From the NCBI GenBank assembly GCA_000711775.1, contig ARYC01025606.1, positions 1-64,000 on the forward strand: 64,000 nt of DNA, in the 5' to 3' direction. Source of the DNA: Oxytricha trifallax (lineage: Eukaryota; Ciliophora; Spirotrichea; Sporadotrichida; Oxytrichidae). The position numbers were made by a program, and so were the translations under genes. Shown piece by piece: positions 11,088 through 23,100 of this stretch; the first letter of the stretch is position 1, and every line of letters starts with the position of its first letter. Under the pieces are notes generated by a model. The model made no database searches. It saw only the letters and a list, made by a program, of their open reading frames with translations, and was not told the origin of the DNA.

Positions 11088-12653
11088 CTGCAAAGTTGCT
11101 TCAAGATAAACCAGGATTTCTCATGCCAGAGGAGAGAGACATCTCAACCAAGAGAGGTTTGCTCATAGATAGAAAGAAGATGCTTGATGATAGGGCTAGA
11201 AGATTCAGCACTAATCAAGATTAACTTCAACCTCAAAATTTGCGTTTACAAACTAAGTCAAAGCGGAAGACCAAACTATGAAACTTCTTCATGCTAAACT
11301 ATTGGGATGAAGGTTGATGATAGTCAAGAATCTAGAAAGGCAAACACAGATCGAAAGGGGAGACAGATAGATTTCAAAAATAAGACCTCTGATGCAGCTG
11401 CAGAGACGCAAAGAAAGCTACTTTCTTATCAGAAGATACTTGGTTATGTAGAAAAAAGGTATCAGACAGCACTTACCGATACATCAAAGAGAAAAACCAA
11501 AATGTACTGGAAACTAAATTGCCTAAGTTTAGAACACTAGGCTCTGAAACTTATAATAAGTACATGTATGGTATTCACTATCAAGAGGACCAAGAACTGA
11601 TCAATAAAGTAAATGACAGGAAGTTTCCTGTGATTGTTAGTGATAAGACTTACTTCAATGATTTTGGTATCAATTATATTTATATCAAAGTTCATACTTA
11701 AGACTGCTTCTTGAGTGAGCTGAAGAGTTAAATCTCAAAGCATTTCAACATGTATCTACTAAATCTAGACAAAAATTTATCCTATTTTTGCAAGAAATGC
11801 TATAGATTTAGAAGCTGATGCTAATTCTTTCAAGACTTAGAAAGTCTATTCATCTAGGAGTCATTCTAGATATGGTTATCTGAAGTCTTTAGAAAAATGA
11901 ACGAGTATATTTAATTTTTTTAATTAGGATGAAACAATATCTTTAGATCTAGAAGCAAAAGACTCTTAAGATCCTCAGAGAAGCCAAGAAAAAGAACTTC
12001 TGTAGTTTCATAATCTGAATATCGAACTAACGGTGCTATCAAGCAAAATGGTCATAGTACAGGTCGTTCTTCCTACAAGCAAAGAAATCTAGATAAATCT
12101 CTCTGTCAAAAATCTTGCTGTTACCACTATGATGACATGTAATCCAAATTAAAACAATCATTTTATATAACTAAGATGATATTCTAGATTATTTTGGCAT
12201 TACATATCAAATTTATCCAGGAGGGATTTTGATTGAAGCAACTTCAATTAGAGTCATTCCTCAGTTTCGAAAAAAGAGTTACTCAGCTAACCATCAGTAA
12301 AAAGCAGAATTTCATCTCATTAACTTGTCTCAAAAAATTATCCAGTGTAAAAACTCCAGCCTTTCAAATTTATGCCCCTCTAGAAGGAAAATTTGACATA
12401 AATCATAAAATCTAGTTACCATAAAAATGGTTACTAAACAATAAGATCCTCCACTTAGAACAGTTCTCATCACAAGAGAAGATATGCCAAGTATGAAAGA
12501 AAAACTGTAAAGCTGTACAGAGTCATAGATGAAGAGAATAATTAGAAGAGCTTCTAGCCAAAGAAAGAGAAAAGATCCTTTAATCATTCTTGCAAGTGCA
12601 GAACTTATAATATTAAATTAGAAAGTTAAAGGAAAGGACCCACAGAAGCATGA
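11088..12653 (+). CDS. Ciliate gene, unknown basic Ser/Lys-rich protein (frames discontinuous)
   Basis: With TAA/TAG as Gln, several plus-strand stretches read as protein: a charged start (LMPEERDISTKRGLLI near 11,130), a helical part (KLLSYQKILGYVEKRYQ near 11,420), a globular part (YMYGIHYQEDQELINKV near 11,563) and a basic Ser-rich C-terminus that ends at TGA 12,651. These pieces lie in different frames, so single-base indels or unrecognised introns or IESs separate them. GTATATTTAA..TTAATTAG near 11,909-11,931 is a possible short intron. No family is recognised. A SINE-like repeat starts 12 bp after the stop. Confidence 0.5.
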
Positions 12654-12664
12654 GGCTGGAAATT

Positions 12665-12760
12665 TTCTAATAGAGCTTTCTACTATACTAAGGCCTGCTG
12701 AGGTAGGCAGGGGGTTGCTGGGCTCTCCGCATAAGAAGCTGTTCGGCGGGGTTCAATTAG
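12665..12760 (+). repeat. SINE-like dispersed repeat, copy 1
   Basis: About 95 bp of higher-GC sequence that recurs in reverse complement at 31,265-31,358. The two copies share an almost identical 38-bp head (TTCTAATAGAGCTTTCTACT, then ACTAAGGCCTGCTGAGG) and a tail ending GGGGTTCAATT/C. The tail resembles a tRNA B box (GGTTCRANYCC), which would suit a tRNA-derived SINE, but the A box is not convincing. It sits directly after the stop codon of the gene to its left. Confidence 0.55.
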
Positions 12761-13256
12761 TCAAAATAGTATAAAAATCGGGAAAATAAACATCCTTAAA
12801 TACAAAGAAATATAAATTATACTCACTTTATATATTCTCAGTATCTGATTCATGAAATATGTATAATTTAAAATTTAATTTTATTTTATTATGAATTTAT
12901 GATTTTAAACTAATTTATTTTTTCTACAAGAGTCAATTCTATATATTAATATTTTCAATTTATATCTCTTAATATGCTTATATATAAAAAATAATTAAAA
13001 TAAAATTTGTTTTTGATCTTTATTAAGTTTAATTTATTCATAAGTAAGAACATGAATAATTTGGAAATAATTTACTAATAAAAGCAACTATTTTTTAAGA
13101 TAAAAAAATATTAATGTATAAAATAAATAATTCAGCTCAAGATTAAAACAGTGAATAAATTAACTTTCATAATAGTATAAAAGTAATTAAATATATAAAA
13201 ACAATTTTAAATAAAAATAAATAAAATAAGAATTATATAATATAAATATAATAGAA
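12761..13256. other. AT-rich intergenic sequence
   Basis: More than 80 percent A+T, with no open coding frame of normal composition and no repeat identified. Confidence 0.5.
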
Positions 13257-13301
13257 ATGGGCTCAAGTAGTAAAAATATAATATTTACTACTTGAGCCCA
13301 T
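13257..13301. repeat. Short perfect inverted repeat, 18-bp arms
   Basis: ATGGGCTCAAGTAGTAAA at 13,257-13,274 is followed 9 bp later by its exact reverse complement at 13,284-13,301. It stands out in very AT-rich surroundings because of the GGGCTC/GAGCCC ends. It could be a protein-binding palindrome, the remnant of a tiny palindromic element, or a hairpin. Confidence 0.8.
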
Positions 13302-13429
13302 ATTAAATATAATTATAATAAAATCAAACAAATTTATTAAAAATAATTATAATAATGTTTGAACAATGATTTATTTATATTTTCAATGTATTTTAAGAAT
13401 TTAAATATTTAAAAATTTTACACTATTTT

Positions 13430-13920
13430 GACTGAATCTGTCAGTCTTTCTCCTTAGGAATGCTGCACGCTTGGATCTCCCTGCATTTGATGGTTGCCTG
13501 ACGTGAGTTTGGTTTCCTAGGTAGTAGGGAGGAGAATTAAGGTGGTGCTCAGCTTTCAACAGTGAGAAGATGAAAACCATAGAAGAACGATAAGGTATTT
13601 TCTCCCACACCAGGTTGGGTTATTGAAGCTACCACGGCGGAAGAACAGAGACTACATTTTTAGTAGAAATGGGACTGGTAAGAGGTTTTGTCACCGTGCC
13701 CCTTAATTTTTTGCGGGGGGGGCAGATCTCTTCGAGGAGTACTCCTCAGTTACTAGTTGCAGAAATGCAACTAGTAACTAGGCTCTTACTTCGTATGCAT
13801 CTCGGTTTGGAGTGAAGCGGATTGTGGGATTGTAATGGGTTTTTCGGAGTTTTAGTCTTCAGAATTTCCACGTCACAGATTAACACGTCAACTCACTCAG
13901 ATACGTCTACGTCACGGCTA
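13430..13920. other. GC-richer island with stable hairpins, possible structured RNA
   Basis: About 490 bp of near 45 percent G+C inside DNA of about 25 percent. It contains a 13-bp perfect stem closed by a GAAA tetraloop (13,749-13,778), preceded by the palindrome GAGGAGTACTCCTC and a G8 run. No tRNA, snRNA, SRP RNA, RNase P or telomerase RNA signature was recognised. A minus-strand frame (13,401-13,610) exists but has no recognisable protein character. A non-coding RNA gene or foreign fragment is possible. Confidence 0.4.
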
Positions 13921-14312
13921 AGATTGATGGTTTGATTTTAGTATAAACAGTGATATGTTAAAATTAATTGAGATTACTCATTACATATATATATAATGCA
14001 GAACTTGTCGCTTCAATCCAATAAGCTATAACATGCCGAGAGATACTATAAGCCCTGCCAAAAAGTATGATTATTCTTGTAATCAGAGAGGCAACTAATA
14101 ACTTTAAGATTATGACAGCCAGTAAAAGATGAGAAGTGAGAATAGCAAGCTTAGAAAGCAAAGTGAGTACTCACCGAACAAATCTGGAATGAAAGCTTGG
14201 CCTGATGATGATAGTCAATCGCAGCTTCCTCTATCTTTTTTGAAAAAAAGATATTATAGTTATTAAATCATAAACTTCAATCTATAAGAGTTTACTAAGA
14301 TTTTTAATAACT

Positions 14313-17300
14313 ATGCATAAATTTAAAGACCAACTAGAAGCTATGAAACTACACCCATCAAGCCTTATGTTTAAAATTATAAGAGATGATTGTAACCTAT
14401 ATAATTTTCTCTCAGAATTTAGAAACTTATCTTATAGTGACTTCATTATTTTTATTATTATTATTATTTATTTTTATAGTGTTTGGATAAATAATTATAA
14501 ATTTATAGAAATAACTATAACTTTAAATATTTTATTAATTAGTTATATAATACACCTTAATAGCTACGCTATTAGCAATATATTTCATTTCCTACTTAAT
14601 GAAAATAAATAATAATAAAATAAATTAGAAAAATTCATATAGAAATAAAATGAAAACTTGAAATAAGTAAACTCTTCAAGTTATAAGAACTTAATCAGGC
14701 CTCAATCATCCAAGATATTGATGATTTCAACTTCATCAAACAATTTTAAAAGGCCTCATTCAAGATTTCTCTCATCTGTAGTAGAATATGATATTCCTGA
14801 TTAAAGAGAACAAAAATAGGCTCCAAATTTAGAAATGAACTCTTCATAAACTTTAAATAAATACAGCTCAGTGAACCAAATATAATCATAAAAGATGAAA
14901 CACTAATCCCTATTGTACTCATCAAAAAGTATAAATCTTGATAATAATACTTTTCAAAATTAAATCAATGTCAAATTTGGATCACAGTCAAAAAGAGATG
15001 TTGCTATGTCAATAATTGAAAATTAGCATTCTATTCCTAGTCCAAGGACTTTAAGATAGATTTAGTGTATTGAGCTAAATAATGTTAGTAAGAAATCTTA
15101 AACTAACAGACTGGTGTAAGAGTCAGGCCTTAGACTGCTTTTATTAAATAGTGATAAAATTCTATGAGATTTGCAAATACTGTAAGTACATTTAGCTTCT
15201 AAATTGAAATTTATTTATCATATAGTTCACAAATAAAAATGTCTTTTCCACAAAATCTTCAAATCATGGATGGCCTATAGAGATCTAATCAAATTAAGGG
15301 CATGTTAGATCTTAGCACTAAACATAAGTTAAAATTCAAAATAAGACATCAATCTAAATTTCGTAATCCAACCAAAGACTGGAAGACTATGCATAGATTT
15401 GGCAATTAACCTCATTTACCTAATTCTCAATAGCTTGGTTAATTCGAAGAGATAACTGTAGAAGAGGAAAGTTTGTTGAGTATAATTCTTGATAAGGAAA
15501 AGAAATTGGGAAAGTATGAATAAATACAGTCAACTTATTCACTGTCATAATTGAGCTTGTAATTGAAAGAATAGAGTAGGAATAAGCAGGGAACTAAGAT
15601 TCAAATTGTATGCAATAATTTTTCTTCGACTCGAAAATCTGATATACATACTTTATCCGTGTAATCTACTATAAGCTTAAGGTAAAACGAATTGAAAATT
15701 ATAAGAAACTTTAAAATCGATTATAATCAGTACGAAGCTTTAAAGAATGATGAAGAGAAAAGAAAGTTCCTGATTTTTTCTAAAATGGAAAATGATATAA
15801 AAAATAACCTGGAAAGCATACAGAAAAAAATTAGAATAAAAATTAAGCAATATGAATCAGCTCATTAAGATATAACTAGTTAAGAAGCTAAGCCAAAGGA
15901 TACTTATCCTTGGTTGTCAATATAAACAAAGAATCCTGATTTAAAATCAAAAATAAAGTAAAAGCTTATGGTAACCTACTAAACTTTAGTACGCTTTTTA
16001 ATTTTTTAAATCATTTTAGTAAGTATCTCTTGGACTGTAGGGCAATTAAAGAAATCATGAATTAGTCTAGACTATTCAATGGCAAAGCAATACAACAATG
16101 AGACTCATTATTCAATCAATATAATAGTCAACAATCTTCAAGCTTTAATACTAGGACAGCTTATCAAGAAAACTAGCAGTTTCTTTAGGTTATAGACTCA
16201 ATAAAGTTCATTGTTCCTCCAATCCCCTCAGATTTGATACCAAAACCAAAATCTCTCAATAATACTTAAAAGTAGCTTTAAATTTAAAATTAACTCAAAA
16301 TTCCTGACTCAGATACTAAACTTTCCCAATTAAGCTTTAAAATATTAATCAGTGGAGCTAATCAAAGTATGGCTTTGAATATAACTTTTAAGAAGTTTGT
16401 TCAATGTATATACAGAACTGCATGATAAGTAATAGAATTTATTGAACCGTGAGAAGTCTGGAAGATTCTTAAGCAATCGACTCGTCTCTTTGGTAAGCAG
16501 ATAAATTGATTTTTAAAATTTTAATTTATAAAAAAATTAGAGAGTGCAATTAGGTTCATAGCATTAGAGTAAATTGAATCATATTGGCATTCAAGAATCT
16601 TACAGTACAAAAATCTTAATAGTTAAAAGCTTCAAAATAATCTTGAATGGTCTGATAAACAAGAATAGCAATTTATATTATAATTATGTATAATTCGTAA
16701 ATCATTTTTCAATTAAGACTATTAATTTAAATCAATATACTACATACAGATAGTAAATGAAAGAAATTTAACAAAAGAAACGAATTCGAATGGCTGGGAT
16801 CATGTCATGATGGGAGCTTTTAATAAAGTCTTTAGCGGTCACGTATAAAAATATCAAAAGCTAGAAGTTGTTTAAAAAATGAGACGCATGAACTTTGAAC
16901 AAATTGATCAAGCAAGTAAATCTTTTAACAATTCCTTTAAGCTAAGTTGAAACTCATACCATTTTAATTTTAAGCCTAATTTAAGTTCTTCTGTAGTTCT
17001 TATCAACACTACAAACGTTGAATAACTGCACTGATCAAGATGATTTTCAAAAGCAAGTGGAAAATATAGAGACAAATATTTGACACAAAATAGATATTGA
17101 ACTCGCATAAAAAATCATAGATGAATACGAAGCTCAAAAGTAAGAAATCAAATATTCAAGCTATTAATATCTAAAGATTAAAAACAAAGAAATTGCTTAA
17201 AAAGTTTAAAATGTTCAAGCAGAAAGGGAGAAAAAGAAATAGTTTGAGCAAAGACGCTAAGAAAATGTCAAGTTTGTATCACGAATCAAAATTATACTCA

Positions 17301-17437
17301 ATGGGGTGGAGAACAAACTAATTGATATTAGGGTGAAAAAGCCTACGAGGAACGATGAGCTATATAGAGAGCAAAGGAATTGGAGTAAGAAAGTTAAGTA
17401 GCCAGAGATTATTAATTTAAATCCAGGGTAGCAATGA
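14313..17437 (+). CDS. Ciliate gene, large Ser/Asn/Gln-rich protein with C-terminal coiled coil; in-frame TGA codons
   Basis: From ATG 14,313 one frame (TAA/TAG as Gln) runs 284 codons to a TGA at 15,165. Five codons later comes a canonical 44-nt intron (15,182-15,225, GTAAGT..ATAG) whose phase leads exactly into a further clean exon of about 245 codons. A second intron (about 15,971-16,023) and a third (16,493-16,540, GTAAGC..TTAG) also keep phase. In-frame TGA codons occur at 15,165, 16,099, 16,423, 16,450 and 16,948, between stretches of normal protein such as IMNQSRLFNGKAIQQ and DSLFNQYNSQQ. TGG is used as well. The last part (17,040-17,437) reads best one frame over, a Glu/Lys/Gln coiled coil ending at TGA 17,435, so an intron or indel precedes it. 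The N-terminus has two hydrophobic segments. Function unknown. Confidence 0.6.
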
Positions 17438-17556
17438 TTTTAGAGGAAATAAATTTTTTTAAATATAATTTAATGAATTAGGATAAGGTAAAAATATAGA
17501 GTAGTAGTTTTTTACTCTGAGTATTGAAATTATTTAAATAAAGCAGACTCAACTAA

Positions 17557-18482
17557 ATGGTATTTTCTTATTTTCAAAATGAAAAAGGAGTCATAAGACA
17601 ACTAAAATTCGATCCTAATCATCCTGAAAATCACTTCTAAATGAAATTAACTGGTGGCCATACGCTATTGAAAAAAATTTAATTACTCTACCTGGTCAAA
17701 ATAACCTAGCAGGAGCAAATTTATCAATACAATTTTTATTAGTAATTTTTTTCGCCCATTTTTATTTTTATCAAGACTTGTTAAAAACCACTTAATAATA
17801 CTTTATTCTAATGAAATTTATAAATTTTTGCAAATATTTTAGATAAGGTGCTCTAAACAATACAGCCAGATAAATTCAGAAAGTCTTTAAGCGCTTTAAA
17901 CTAAAATAAGCACTATGAAAGCATCAGAGAGTAAGAAGCGAGAGACATACTTTTATTTAAAAATATACAGAAAAAAAAGAAGATGGAAGAAGCAAGAGCA
18001 GTCTAAAAGCTCAATATTGTCAATATTGAGCCCATTGTGATGTGCAATTGCAATAGAATTCTCAGAATGCTGGGGAAATATATGGGATCAGAGATTTCTT
18101 AATCAATGAGAAAGACAATAGGATTAATTAAAAGAGGCCAGTTTTTATCAAAATAACAAGAAAAAATGTTCTAAGAACTAAGTGGAGGAGCCATCAAGTT
18201 TGAGTAGCGATAGTCATAGTAACTCTTCTTCCAACTCTTCAATTATTAAAAGGATATTTTTTTATAGATTTTTTATAAAACTGAGGAGTCAATCAGAACA
18301 GAAGATGATGTAGAAGGTATTAATAATCAAGATTAAGATAAAAATATCAAAGTAAGGAAGAAAGTTCAAATAATGATAACAAGAAACCTAGTTAAACAGA
18401 TGCTTCCGATTAGAGTGACTCAAAAAATGATAGTAATGAACAATCCTAGGAGAATTCAGATATGATGAAATTTATTAAATGA
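17557..18482 (+). CDS. Ciliate gene, unknown, with acidic Ser/Asn/Gln-rich tail
   Basis: The gene starts at ATG 17,557 (MVFSYFQNEKGVIRQLKF) and ends at TGA 18,480. The centre reads as a helical domain with two Cys (IVMCNCNRILRMLGKYMG near 18,035). The end is low complexity (EEPSSLSSDSHSNSSSNSS, then KKPSQTDASDQSDSKNDS). AT-rich inserts near 17,690-17,850 and 18,245-18,280 break the coding pattern and are probably introns or IESs. It lies 120 bp after the preceding gene on the same strand. No family recognised. Confidence 0.5.
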
Positions 18483-19143
18483 AATTAAATTCTTGATTAA
18501 TAACCCACTGAAATTGATAATTTCATTATACTAGAACAGCAAAAATATCCAGATCATTTAAAATGAATAATTTTATTTAATTAATAAATTTATTTCGAGT
18601 AATAAATTAATTATACAAAGAAAAAGAATATAGAGAAGCAGAAATATTTTAAGCTCAAAGCATTCAATTTCTTGTAAGTTTCCTAAAAATAATGATATTT
18701 TTATATTAACTATGATATTAATTTTATTTAGAAATCCTTAACCTTTATTTATGTAGCATTAAATCTCGATAAAAGCTCGTCTTCATAATTTAATTAATAA
18801 TTAAATGGAAATATTTTGGGATACTTGATTGCCCAAAGATATTTATTAGTTGAATTACTTTTATTAATAAATGCAAAGCGGAGGTTAGGAGAAAATTTAT
18901 GAAAACCTAAAAATCTCTCAAAATCAAAAATTGCAGTTCAACCCCACTTTAGAGCCTAATCCAAAGAAAAGATTCAAAAAGTGTCAACTTACCGCCAGAC
19001 AAGATAATATCATCAAATGTGCTAAAATAAAAAATGTCACCTATGTAAGTGTACAATAATGTTTCAAACTCAAAATATTTCTTGATATTTCATCACATTC
19101 TTTCTTTTCATTGCGTAGAGTCTCATTTTATTTCTATTAGATA
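18483..19143. other. Intergenic, AT-rich
   Basis: No convincing coding frame. A short stretch near 18,600-18,680 is Lys/Glu-rich on the plus strand, but its frame closes quickly. Confidence 0.4.
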
Positions 19144-19713
19144 ATGAAAAACAATGACATTTTGACAGCATAAAACTTAAAAGTGTGCAATGGAGACAAC
19201 AACACAGCTTTGTACTATACAGTCTAGAATTTTTACTATGAGTGACTAAGGTGCTTTTAGATTTAAGGGCTAATGCCAACTTGAAAAACTCACTGGGGAA
19301 CACTTGTCTGCATAAGGCTTTTATGACTAGAAATATGCTTTTTATTAATTTAGTACTATCTAGGAATGCTGATATCATTACTCTCAATGATTTCATTCAT
19401 GTTTTTTATTTGGGTAGTTTTGATTTAATTAAATTTATGGTTCATAAGTGAAAACCCCAAAACCCCTTAGATAGTTTAATAAATAACTATTTAACAATTC
19501 TATCAATTATATTAAATAAACGATTTCATGAAGACACCCCTATATTTCTCATTTACACAGATGATAAACGAATTGACACTGAGTAAATACGTAACTCACT
19601 ATTTATATTACAAAGATTTTGAGGTAAACTCCGTAGAAACTGAGGAAATAAAGGAAGATTAAAAGCAGGATATGGTTAATAAACGTATGGCTCACAGGAT
19701 TAAATAATATTGA
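19144..19713 (+). CDS. Ciliate ankyrin-repeat protein (frameshifted)
   Basis: Two adjacent ankyrin repeats are recognisable: NGDNNTALYYTVQNFYYE (19,184-19,237) and, one frame over, KVLLDLRANANLKNSLGNTC (from 19,247) leading into LHKAF. The repeat consensus runs straight through the break at about 19,238-19,243, so a one-base deletion is likely there. After a TGA at 19,450 the same frame stays open through CCCCAAAACCCC. A shifted frame from 19,530 (KTPLYFSFTQM) ends with a charged tail at TGA 19,711. This protein uses the ciliate code and is unrelated to the bacterial ankyrin protein at the left end. Confidence 0.6.
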
Positions 19714-20187
19714 TTTATATTTATAAAATAATAAGAATGTAAGGATTAGTTTTATATAGCTATATGAAATTGATTTATTTAATTATTCTTCTCAACTGTA
19801 TAAATTCCTATAATTTTTTATGCTAAAATAAATTACTTATAGGATATATAATTAATTCTTAAAATATTCTTATATCTATCAACATTAAATATCGAATCTA
19901 ATTAAAGGCAATATTATAGTATTCATTTTAATTATAGTAACCATGATTTAAATGTTGCACTCTATCTTCATAATACAATTGATGATTGATTACTGATCCC
20001 ACTCTAGTCATTGATGCTATACTTAACTTTATTGTTTGTGTGATATCTCACTTCTGCTCTTCGTATGTTTACTGAGTGTTCTGTTGTGGATGCTTCAGGG
20101 AAGACGATAATCTTTAAAAAGCATTTTATTGCCAAAATTATATAATAAAATGGGAGAGATATAATTACTAAGAGTCAATAGCAATCA
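19714..20187. other. AT-rich intergenic region between convergent genes
   Basis: The two flanking genes converge here. No gene, repeat or terminator-like structure was seen. Confidence 0.4.
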
Positions 20188-23100
20188 TCAAACATTATTA
20201 TATACTGTGAATGAAGAAGAGGAAGTGTTGATTTTAAGCTCAGCTAATTACTAGTTGTTTTAATACAATGACATTTTTGGGTCTTAAGAGTTAATCATAA
20301 GTTACTACATCAAATCCTGCTTGATTTGAGCTCTCTAAAAATTAAGAATTAATAACTACTGGTAAAACTTACAATTAGAATTGAACTATGGTGTTTGCAA
20401 TCTTTTTACTTATCTAATGCTATTAGCAACTAAGTTATTAATACTGTTGTTGTTGCCAACTGACTATGAATCCAGAGAGCTATTCGATTGCAGGTTTAAG
20501 TTGTTGCCAAGCATGGCATTCATCAACATTTGCTAATGCTATTATTACTAGCGCATATGATTAAGCTACTAACCATTATTATTGTGATTAGAGGTTTGAT
20601 AGACATTGAACTATTACTAGGGGGAGGACAATTGGCTTTAATGAAATTATTGGGGTGATAGAAGGGATTGTTGAGATGAGTTATTTGTTTTGCTTTATTG
20701 GTGCTGTAGTGTCTGTTGCATTATGATAGAAAAGAACTGGGCAGCTGCAACTACTTATTGATGCTATTTAATCTTAGCGGTGGCTTCTTGATGTGAGGCA
20801 ATAAGAGGTTTTGGGGAAGATTGGTTGTTTGAGACTCCTAGTGGCACGAAAAATTCTATATTACACATAATTTACTGCTGTTAAGTAGCAGGCATAGAGA
20901 CACTGGAAGCTCTATTTTTATTTTAAACTTTGCTTTAGTTGATAATAGCTGGGGATTCTACTTTCTTTGATTCAAACTGAAGTTGCAGTTGATTATTTTC
21001 TTTGTGATTTAAGTCAACATTAACCTTATTAACCAATGAAGATTAGTTATTAGAATTAGTACCACCTGTCATAGCAAGTATCATTGATTTCTGATTTATC
21101 AAGTTGCTATGACTTTTATACTGTTACTGTTGCGATATCAAGCTATTATATCCATCCAAATATGCAGTTGAGACACTTCCGTTAAGCAAAACACTACTCA
21201 ACAAATTAGTATTGGTAGAGTTAGAAATATGATATTAAGATTGATTGAAAGAAACTTTCAAGCAATCAAAGGACCCGAAAGTTGAGTTGCTCTATAAGTT
21301 CATGATATTTTTTTGAGGAGGTCCACAAATTCCAGAGATGTTATTTAGGTTCTTAGTGAAAATTGAGTTTTATCCATCAGTTAGCTAAAACTGCAAATGA
21401 TTCAATGATTAAGATTAATACTACAACATTTTCATATCTTACGAAGCCTGATTAAACGATGCAGTTGTGGTTCATATAATTCCAGAAGATTGGGCTTGGT
21501 TTGTATTATAATTTGGTAAAGGCAAGTGTTTAGGAGATGCATCTCTCTTTTGGTCGTTTTGTTGTTTCCCTTAACTATGATATTCCCACTGACAAAATAT
21601 TAATTATCTAGCTAAATCCCTATAGCTGTAGTTCTGCTGGTCATGTCTCCATAAAAAGCAGATGCTGTTTAGTTATTAGACTTCTGATTGACGTTATTGC
21701 TGCAATAGTTATTGTCTTAGCTGTTGGTTGATTAATCTAAGTTCATAATTCTTTTGCTGTAATTTTGGTCGCCTTCATAAGCGTTAATATTAGAGCCACT
21801 TTTATTTTCGACAATCTTACTCTCATTAATTTTTATAACGCTTTCTTACTACTATATCTTAACATTTTATTAAACGCTTTCTCTTTTCATTTTTGCCAAA
21901 TAAGAAAAATTCAATTGCTCTTTTATCACTCTAGCCTATTGCATTATTCTTAAATATCAATGAAGTTCTAGGTTTGATTGTTGCCATTTAAGTATGAAGA
22001 TTGACCCTACTCCTGCTCATCATCGTCGTAGTATTGATAATCTTAATCGATGTCATTTTGATTGTAATCACTATTAATTTGCATTAGGTGGCTCTAGCAT
22101 TATTCAATCTAGTTCAAATCTATATCCTGCTAATTTATGTCTTATACATTTTTGATTAAAGTCTCTGTTGCTTAGTTGTTATTTTCTTCCTGTTCCTCTA
22201 TTATCTAGCCGCTTTAAATATCATTGTCATTTTCATAATCGTTACGATTTTATAAGTAGTCTATGTGATGCTATTACTAAAGCATTTGATTGTTGAAGTT
22301 AGAAGGACATGTCTTTCCTAATAGGCTTGAGTCACTTATTAGCTCCTGCTATACTCTTAATCTTTTACCGCATCAAAGGTCTTCTTATAGCTTGATTGAA
22401 ATTAATTCTACTACTGTAGATACTTTTCATTCTTAATTTCTTGCTATTGGTTTGGTTGATAATAGTTAAGAGTTTCGTATTGGTTACTAGATTTATCGAT
22501 TTATTATGACTTTAGTTGAGAACCAAGCATCGCTGGATTATTAAGTCCTATTCATTGATATTGAAAAGCCGGCTTGGACTATATTTTCTAGTTTTTTATG
22601 TTCTTTTTGCCTAAAGCTTATTGCTTCTTCTATCGAGGATTTTGTAGCAACTTCTATCTTTTCATTATACTCTCTGGCCAATCAGTTTAAATATAGCCAA
22701 GACGACAGTTAGCCAATGAATTTTAGCAGTCAGAGCTATTTATAGATTACTAATGATGAATATTTTGCCTTCTTTAGATCATTTTTGGGGAAGTGATGGT
22801 AGTGGTTGTTGATCTTGAATAAGCAGTCAAGGTTTCTAAATGTGAATCAGATGAAGAGCAGTTAAGATTATTAAGAGACGGGTTAGATAGCAGGTGGATA
22901 TTCTGTCCTCTTTAAGTGAATGTATTCAAATGAAGTGAGAGAGGTTTTTAAGAGCTTGTAACATCACAGCAGGGGCTTGTGAGCATTCTTGAGGTTGGAT
23001 TGAAAGCAAAAACATCATCGAGTTCTTAGTTATTAAATCTTTCTTCCTCAAGTTTTTTATCTCTCTTTCTTTTTTTTTCTTTAGCAGCTCCTTTGAATAG

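Noticed and set aside
12690..12760. A tRNA gene in the SINE-like repeat
   Set aside because: Only a B-box-like segment is present; no cloverleaf with acceptor and anticodon stems can be folded by eye.
19447..19475. CCCCAAAACCCCTTAGAT as a second TBE end
   Set aside because: The next bases do not follow the TBE terminal repeat (TTAATGA..ATAAGTGCTTT), and there is no opposite end nearby.
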